DNA of 9,798 nucleotides from Chloroflexota bacterium (GTDB taxonomy: Bacteria > Chloroflexota > Anaerolineae > UBA7937 > JACPPX01): positions 1 through 9,798 of the forward strand of contig JACPWV010000074.1 in assembly GCA_016196905.1 (NCBI GenBank), in the 5' to 3' direction. A model generated the notes under the pieces. It was given only the letters and a program-made list of their open reading frames with translations, did not search any database and was not told the DNA's origin. Every line of letters begins with the position of its first letter. Position 1 is the stretch's first letter. Shown one piece after another: positions 6,351-9,798 of the stretch. The translations under genes were made by a program, and so were the position numbers.

Positions 6351-6395
6351 TCATCCCCTACATCTGGTGCTCTCAGGCGACTACGGCGGGGGTGG
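6351..6395 (+). promoter_or_regulatory. Possible stem in the nrdR leader
   Basis: TCATCCCC (6351-6358) can pair with GGGGGTGG (6388-6395) with two G-U pairs, enclosing about 29 bases. It lies between the predicted transcription start and the weak nrdR ribosome binding site (GGAG 6407-6410, 13 bases from the ATG). It could affect nrdR translation; the pairing is modest and may be accidental. It does not match a cobalamin riboswitch that I can recognise. Confidence 0.2.
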
Positions 6396-6423
6396 ATCCA
6401 TGAAGTGGAGATAAGCCAAGCCC

Positions 6424-6915
6424 ATGAGGTGCCCGTACTGCGCTCACCTGGAGACAAAGGTGATCGACACTCGCGAGACCTCGGAGAGCATCCGGCGGCG
6501 TCGCGAGTGTCTTAACTGCCAGCAGCGCTTCACCACCTATGAACGGGTGGCCAAGGCTCACTTGAGCGTGGTCAAGCGAACCGGCGAGCGGGAGGAGTTC
6601 GATCTGGAGAAGCTGGCCGCCGGGATCCGCAAAGCAGTGGCCAAGCGGCCGGTTCCCCCCGAGACCCCCGAGGTGTTAGCCAAGGAGATCGAGGCCGAAC
6701 TTTTGGACCTGGGCCGTGCTGAGCTGGACAGTGGCCTGATCGGCAGCCTGGTGATGCGCCGCCTGCGTGAACTGGACGATGTGGCCTACGTGCGCTTCGC
6801 TTCGGTCTATCGCCGCTACCCCAACGTGGAGAGCCTGGTGGAGGAGATCGAGGAGTTCCGCGAGTGGAAGCGCCGCGAGGCGGAGCTGGAGGCTCAACTC
6901 AAACTGGGCCTGTGA
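6424..6915 (+). CDS. nrdR: Transcriptional repressor NrdR
   Basis: NrdR is a zinc-finger, ATP-cone repressor that senses ATP/dATP and shuts off ribonucleotide reductase genes when dATP is high, by binding paired NrdR boxes. The product has 163 residues, normal for the family. The N-terminal zinc ribbon shows MRCPYC (Cys3, Cys6) and RRRRECLNC (Cys29, Cys32) followed by RFTTYERV, the family signature. The ATP-cone follows, from about LSVVKRTGERE (46) through FDLEKLAAGIRKA to VAYVRFASVYRRY. A charged, probably helical tail ends the protein. The ATG has only a weak Shine-Dalgarno (GGAG, 13 bases away). It is followed by a strong terminator and then by a Nudix gene and nrdJ, the likely regulatory target. 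Identity is firm. Confidence 0.97.
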   Translation: MRCPYCAHLETKVIDTRETSESIRRRRECLNCQQRFTTYERVAKAHLSVVKRTGEREEFDLEKLAAGIRKAVAKRPVPPETPEVLAKEIEAELLDLGRAELDSGLIGSLVMRRLRELDDVAYVRFASVYRRYPNVESLVEEIEEFREWKRREAELEAQLKLGL

Positions 6916-6930
6916 GGTTTATAAAACCTC
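6914..6930 (+). repeat. Small hairpin overlapping the nrdR stop
   Basis: GAGGTTT (6914-6920) and AAACCTC (6924-6930) form a perfect 7-bp stem with an ATA loop, beginning inside the TGA stop. It abuts the main terminator stem and shares base 6930 with it, so the two would compete at that one base. It may stabilise the transcript 3' end. Confidence 0.6.
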
Positions 6931-6966
6931 GCCGACGGCCCTGGGGGTGGGGCCGTCGGCGTTTTC
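6930..6966 (+). terminator. Strong intrinsic terminator after nrdR
   Basis: CGCCGACGGCC (6930-6940) pairs perfectly with GGCCGTCGGCG (6951-6961), an 11-bp GC-rich stem with a 10-base loop, followed at once by TTTTCTCTCT. This is a classic rho-independent terminator. It should separate nrdR transcription from the Nudix-nrdJ unit, so the latter needs its own promoter or read-through. Confidence 0.88.
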
Positions 6967-7018
6967 TCTCTCAAGTGATTTCCGGATCGGCCAAGTTAGA
7001 TTTTGGCTCGATCGCCCC

Positions 7019-7043
7019 TTCGATTGAATCTCGATGGATCGAA
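7019..7043 (+). promoter_or_regulatory. Inverted repeat upstream of the Nudix gene, possible operator
   Basis: TTCGAT (7019-7024) and ATCGAA (7038-7043) are perfect inverted repeats with a 13-base spacer that contains most of the palindrome GATTGAATC (7022-7030). They lie in the only gene-free stretch (6967-7091) where the promoter of the Nudix-nrdJ unit could be. No good -35/-10 pair was found; TTGGCT at 7003-7008 is a weak -35 candidate. The repeat does not look like an NrdR box. Confidence 0.28.
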
Positions 7044-7091
7044 TGGCGATGCATGAACGCTCTGTGATGCACTCCAGGATTTAGATCGGCG

Positions 7092-7595
7092 ATGGATAGC
7101 CTCGAGCGCGACGGCGACTATCGTGCCATTCCCTTCGCCGTGTGCTTTATCGAAAGCGAAGGCGCTGTGCTGCTGTTGAAAGGCGCGCCGGATAAAGTGC
7201 GCTGGGCGAACGTCTTCAACGGGGTGGGCGGCCGGGTGGAGCGGGGCGAGTCGATCCTGGACGCCACCCGGCGCGAGATCCGTGAGGAGACCGGCTTAGA
7301 AATTCGCGCTCTTCGTCTGCGCGGGGTGCTCAGCGTGACCGGCGCCGAGGAGGGGATCGTATTCGTGCTGACCGCCCTCAGCGACTCGCGCCAGGTGATG
7401 GCTTCTCAGGAAGGCAGCCTGACCTGGGTTCCCAAAGCCAAAGTCTTCGATCTGGAGTTGGCGGGCTGTTTGCCTGCCTACTGGCCGCGCTTGCTCTCCC
7501 CTAACGGTGGTTTGTTCTTCGCCACCTGTGTCTTCGACGGCCGCCACGATCTCCAAGTGGCTTTCGCCGACCAACCCCTTATAACCTCATCCTAA
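7092..7595 (+). CDS. Nudix hydrolase, probable nucleotide-pool or related diphosphatase
   Basis: Nudix enzymes hydrolyse nucleoside diphosphates linked to another group, often damaged dNTPs such as 8-oxo-dGTP. The 167-residue product carries a perfect Nudix box GX5EX7REUXEEXGU at residues 47-69: GRVERGE, then RREIREETGL. It is preceded by the first strands (IPFAVCFIES, AVLLLKG) and by WANVFNGVGG, and followed by strands and a C-terminal part with W-P-L-S-P-N-G-G-L-F-F-A. The substrate cannot be read from the sequence. Its place directly before nrdJ, with 23 bases between the genes, suggests a role in dNTP-pool cleaning or control beside ribonucleotide reduction. The ATG at 7092 has only a weak site (AGGA near 7076) at a long spacing; no better start is seen. 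It follows the nrdR terminator. Confidence 0.88.
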   Translation: MDSLERDGDYRAIPFAVCFIESEGAVLLLKGAPDKVRWANVFNGVGGRVERGESILDATRREIREETGLEIRALRLRGVLSVTGAEEGIVFVLTALSDSRQVMASQEGSLTWVPKAKVFDLELAGCLPAYWPRLLSPNGGLFFATCVFDGRHDLQVAFADQPLITSS

Positions 7596-7603
7596 CCCTC
7601 GCG

Positions 7604-7617
7604 AAGGAGGATCCTCC
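7604..7617 (+). promoter_or_regulatory. nrdJ ribosome binding site embedded in a palindrome
   Basis: AAGGAGG (7604-7610) is a near-perfect Shine-Dalgarno 8 bases before ATG 7619. It overlaps a perfect 12-base palindrome GGAGGATCCTCC (7606-7617), which could fold as a 4-bp GGAG/CTCC hairpin with a GATC loop and hide the site. Whether this has a regulatory effect is unknown. Confidence 0.6.
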
Positions 7618-7618
7618 C

Positions 7619-9798
7619 ATGCTCGAACTACGCACCCAATCCCTGAAAGTCGGCGAGTGGAGCGAGCCCGCCCTGCGGGTCTTGCGCGAGCGCTACCTGG
7701 CCCGCGACGAGAGCGGCCATCAGGAGACCCCCGAGGAGATGTGCTGGCGCGTGTCAAGTGCCATTGCCCAGGCCGAGGTTCGCTGGGGCAAATCCCCGCA
7801 AGAGGTGGAGGAGATGGCCCAGCGCTTCTACAACCTAATGCTGGAGCATTTATTTCTCCCCAACTCCCCCACCCTGATGAACGCAGGCAAAGGCAACGCT
7901 CTGCAGTATTCGGCCTGCTACGTCCTCCCGGTGCGCGATTCCATGGAGGATATCTTCGAGGCCATCAAACGGGCCGCCCTCATCCACGAATCGGGCGGCG
8001 GAACGGGTTTTGCCTTCTCCCAGCTGCGCCCCAAGGACTCCCTGGTGCGTTCCACCGGAGGCAAGGCCTCCGGGCCGGTATCTTTTCTGCGCGTTTTCAA
8101 CGCCGCCACCGAGGCGGTCAAGCAAGGGGGCACCCGGCGCGGGGCGAACATGGGCATCCTGCGCGTGGATCACCCGGATATCCTGGAGTTCGTCGATTGC
8201 AAGTTGGACGGCGGGATCACCAATTTCAACATCTCGGTGGCGGCCACCGATGGCTTCATGCAAGCCCTGGCCCACGACCAGGAGTACGAACTGATCGCTC
8301 CTCACAGCGGCGAGGGGGTGGGCCGGCTGCCGGCACGCGAGGTATTCCAGCGGGTTGTGGAGGCCGCCTGGCGAACGGGGGATCCCGGCATGGTCTTTAT
8401 CGATCGCGTCAATAACAGCCCGGCCAACCCCACCCCGGAGCTGGGCCTCATCGAAGCGACAAATCCCTGCGGCGAGCAGCCGCTTCTGCCCAACGAGGCC
8501 TGCAACTTGGGCTCCCTTAACGTGAGCCGCCTCGTGTCCGACGGCAGCCTGGATTGGGCGCGGCTGGAGAAGACCGTTCGCCTGTGCGTCCGCTTCCTGG
8601 ACGACGTGATCGAGGTCAATCCCTACCCGCTGCCCGAGATCGATGCCGCGGTCAAGGGCAACCGTCGTATCGGCCTGGGGGTCATGGGCTACGCAGATCT
8701 CCTCTTCGCGCTGAGCATCCCCTACGACAGCGAGGAGGCGCTGCGCCTGGCCGAGGAGCTGATGGCCTTCATCAACAAGGTGGGCCACGATGAGAGCGAG
8801 AACCTGGCTGCCGAGCGGGGACCCTTCCCCAACTGGCCGCGCAGCATCTACAAGAAGGGCCGGCCCCTGCGCAACTCGACGGTGACCACCATCGCCCCCA
8901 CCGGCTCCATCGGGATCATCGCCGGCTGCTCCACCGGGATCGAGCCGGTCTTCGCCCTGGCCTACAGCCACATCGTGGGCGATCGACATCTCCAGTTTAT
9001 TAACTCCGTCTTCGAGCGGGTGGCCCGAGAGCGCGGCTTCTACTCAGCGGAAGTGCTGGCTGAGGTGGTTCAAAAGGGGCATGTGCGTGGGGTGGCGGGC
9101 GTGCCCGAGGACGTGCAGCGCGTCTTTGTGATCGCTCACGAGGTGGCTCCCGAGTGGCACGTGCGCATGCAGGCGGCCTTCCAAAAGCACACCGACAACG
9201 GTGTGTCCAAAACGATCAACCTCCCCAACTCGGCCAGCGTGGACGACATCGCCCGCGCCTACCTGATGGCCTACGAGCTCGGCTGTCTGGGCATCACCGT
9301 CTTTCGGGATGGCTGCAAGGCGGATCAGGTGCTGCATGTGGGGACAGGCCAGAAGCAGGCACCGGCGCCTGTCTTGGTGGAGGCGGCGGTGCAGCCGCGG
9401 CCGCGCGCATTGACCGGGGTCACCTACCGAATGGGGACGCCACTGGGCTCGGCCTTCATTACCGTGAACAGCGATGAGCAGGGACAGCCCTTCGAGATCT
9501 TCGTTAACGTGGGCAAAGCGGGCAGCGATGTGGCAGCGCTGGCCGAGGCCCTGGGTCGTACCATCTCCCTGGTTTTGCGTCTTCCCTCCCCGCTTCCGCC
9601 CAAGGAGCGGACCAAGGAGTTAGTGGACCAGCTATCCCGCATCGGCGGGGGCCGCTCGCTGGGCTTCGGCACCAACAAGATCCTCTCCCTACCGGATGCC
9701 CTGGCCCATGTATTGGCGGAACACCTCGGTTTGATCGAGGGAAAGAGCGCGGAAGGGGAACAGCTGACCTTACCGCTAGCGGAGCGGCCCCCGGCCGC
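7619..9798 (+). CDS. nrdJ: Adenosylcobalamin-dependent (class II) ribonucleotide reductase, 3' end cut by the window
   Basis: NrdJ reduces ribonucleotides to deoxyribonucleotides, using vitamin B12 to make the thiyl radical, so it works with or without oxygen. ATG 7619 has an excellent ribosome binding site; the frame is open for 726 codons to the right edge. Visible: FLPNSPTLMNAG, SACYVLP (Cys100), HESGGGTGFAFS, GGTRRGANMG, NPCGEQPLLPNEACNLGSLN with Cys284 and Cys295 eleven residues apart, and PTGSIGIIAGCSTGIEP (from about 427). By family knowledge Cys284 is the thiyl-radical cysteine and Cys100/Cys295 the reducing pair, with Glu286 catalytic. There is no N-terminal ATP-cone: the catalytic region begins within about 30 residues. 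After about residue 600 comes a proline-rich linker and a domain (TGVTYRMGTPLG to TNKILSLPDALA) like the C-terminal region of long bacterial NrdJ proteins. The usual C-terminal CxxC shuttle motif is not in view and would lie beyond the edge. Confidence 0.96.
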   Translation, partial: MLELRTQSLKVGEWSEPALRVLRERYLARDESGHQETPEEMCWRVSSAIAQAEVRWGKSPQEVEEMAQRFYNLMLEHLFLPNSPTLMNAGKGNALQYSACYVLPVRDSMEDIFEAIKRAALIHESGGGTGFAFSQLRPKDSLVRSTGGKASGPVSFLRVFNAATEAVKQGGTRRGANMGILRVDHPDILEFVDCKLDGGITNFNISVAATDGFMQALAHDQEYELIAPHSGEGVGRLPAREVFQRVVEAAWRTGDPGMVFIDRVNNSPANPTPELGLIEATNPCGEQPLLPNEACNLGSLNVSRLVSDGSLDWARLEKTVRLCVRFLDDVIEVNPYPLPEIDAAVKGNRRIGLGVMGYADLLFALSIPYDSEEALRLAEELMAFINKVGHDESENLAAERGPFPNWPRSIYKKGRPLRNSTVTTIAPTGSIGIIAGCSTGIEPVFALAYSHIVGDRHLQFINSVFERVARERGFYSAEVLAEVVQKGHVRGVAGVPEDVQRVFVIAHEVAPEWHVRMQAAFQKHTDNGVSKTINLPNSASVDDIARAYLMAYELGCLGITVFRDGCKADQVLHVGTGQKQAPAPVLVEAAVQPRPRALTGVTYRMGTPLGSAFITVNSDEQGQPFEIFVNVGKAGSDVAALAEALGRTISLVLRLPSPLPPKERTKELVDQLSRIGGGRSLGFGTNKILSLPDALAHVLAEHLGLIEGKSAEGEQLTLPLAERPPA

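Larger units (their letters stand above)
5976..6423. other. 448-base non-coding region between ftsZ and nrdR
   Basis: No convincing gene is seen on either strand. From left to right it contains near-identical 15-mers just after ftsZ, a large GC-rich inverted repeat (6077-6160), an AT-rich island (about 6165-6320) unlike the surrounding coding DNA, a sigma70-like promoter (6283-6311), and a leader of roughly 105 bases before nrdR. It therefore appears to end the division cluster and start an independent nrdR unit. Confidence 0.7.

Noticed and set aside
6400..6414. A mini-ORF ATG-AAG-TGG-AGA-TAA before nrdR
   Set aside because: A four-codon frame is expected by chance; it lacks a clear binding site, and nothing supports an attenuation mechanism.
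5976..7091. Cobalamin riboswitch controlling the B12-dependent reductase
   Set aside because: I looked for the conserved B12-box and core elements before nrdR and before the Nudix-nrdJ unit and could not recognise them.
7657..8415. A 252-codon + strand frame inside nrdJ
   Set aside because: Out of frame with nrdJ, Arg/Gly/Pro-rich, and fully covered by conserved NrdJ sequence in the correct frame.
7850..8989. A 379-codon open frame on the minus strand within nrdJ
   Set aside because: Antisense to highly conserved class II reductase motifs; low-complexity composition and no recognisable domain.

Overview
The window looks like chromosomal core DNA from a GC-rich bacterium, most likely a member of the Chloroflexota (Anaerolineae-like). 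This is an inference from three things: gene order, high GC, and the pairing of a division cluster with nrdR and a B12-dependent ribonucleotide reductase. No 16S rRNA or other decisive marker is present. All recognised genes lie on the + strand. I see no mobile element, CRISPR array, tRNA or rRNA.

Region 1 (1-5975) is the tail of a division and cell-wall (dcw) cluster: a CvpA-like membrane protein cut by the left edge, murC, murB, ftsQ, ftsA and ftsZ. Junctions are tight: ATGA overlap into murC, 19 bases between murB and ftsQ, zero bases between ftsQ and ftsA. MurC and MurB make and use UDP-MurNAc in the cytoplasm. FtsZ polymerises into the ring, FtsA tethers it to the membrane, and FtsQ links the ring to the periplasmic division machinery. 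The murC-murB junction is abnormal. MurC stops about 16 residues after its FQPH motif, so much of its C-terminal domain is missing. MurB has no usable start of its own. A deletion, or an assembly error, is the simplest explanation. A 224-base gap between ftsA and ftsZ holds a possible 26-residue ORF with a good ribosome binding site.

Region 2 (5976-6423) is a 448-base non-coding stretch. It holds near-identical 15-mers offset by 21 bases, a large GC-rich inverted repeat (likely the end of the ftsZ transcript), an AT-rich island, and a good sigma70-type promoter with an extended -10 for nrdR.

Region 3 (6424-9798) is a deoxynucleotide-supply block: nrdR (repressor of ribonucleotide reductase genes), a strong intrinsic terminator, a Nudix hydrolase, and nrdJ, the adenosylcobalamin-dependent class II reductase, which runs off the right edge. 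The Nudix gene and nrdJ probably form one operon with 23 bases between them; nrdR sits in its own unit just upstream.

I found no convincing novel system. The best leads are the broken murC-murB junction, the inverted repeat after ftsZ, and the regulatory region of the nrdR/nrdJ block.
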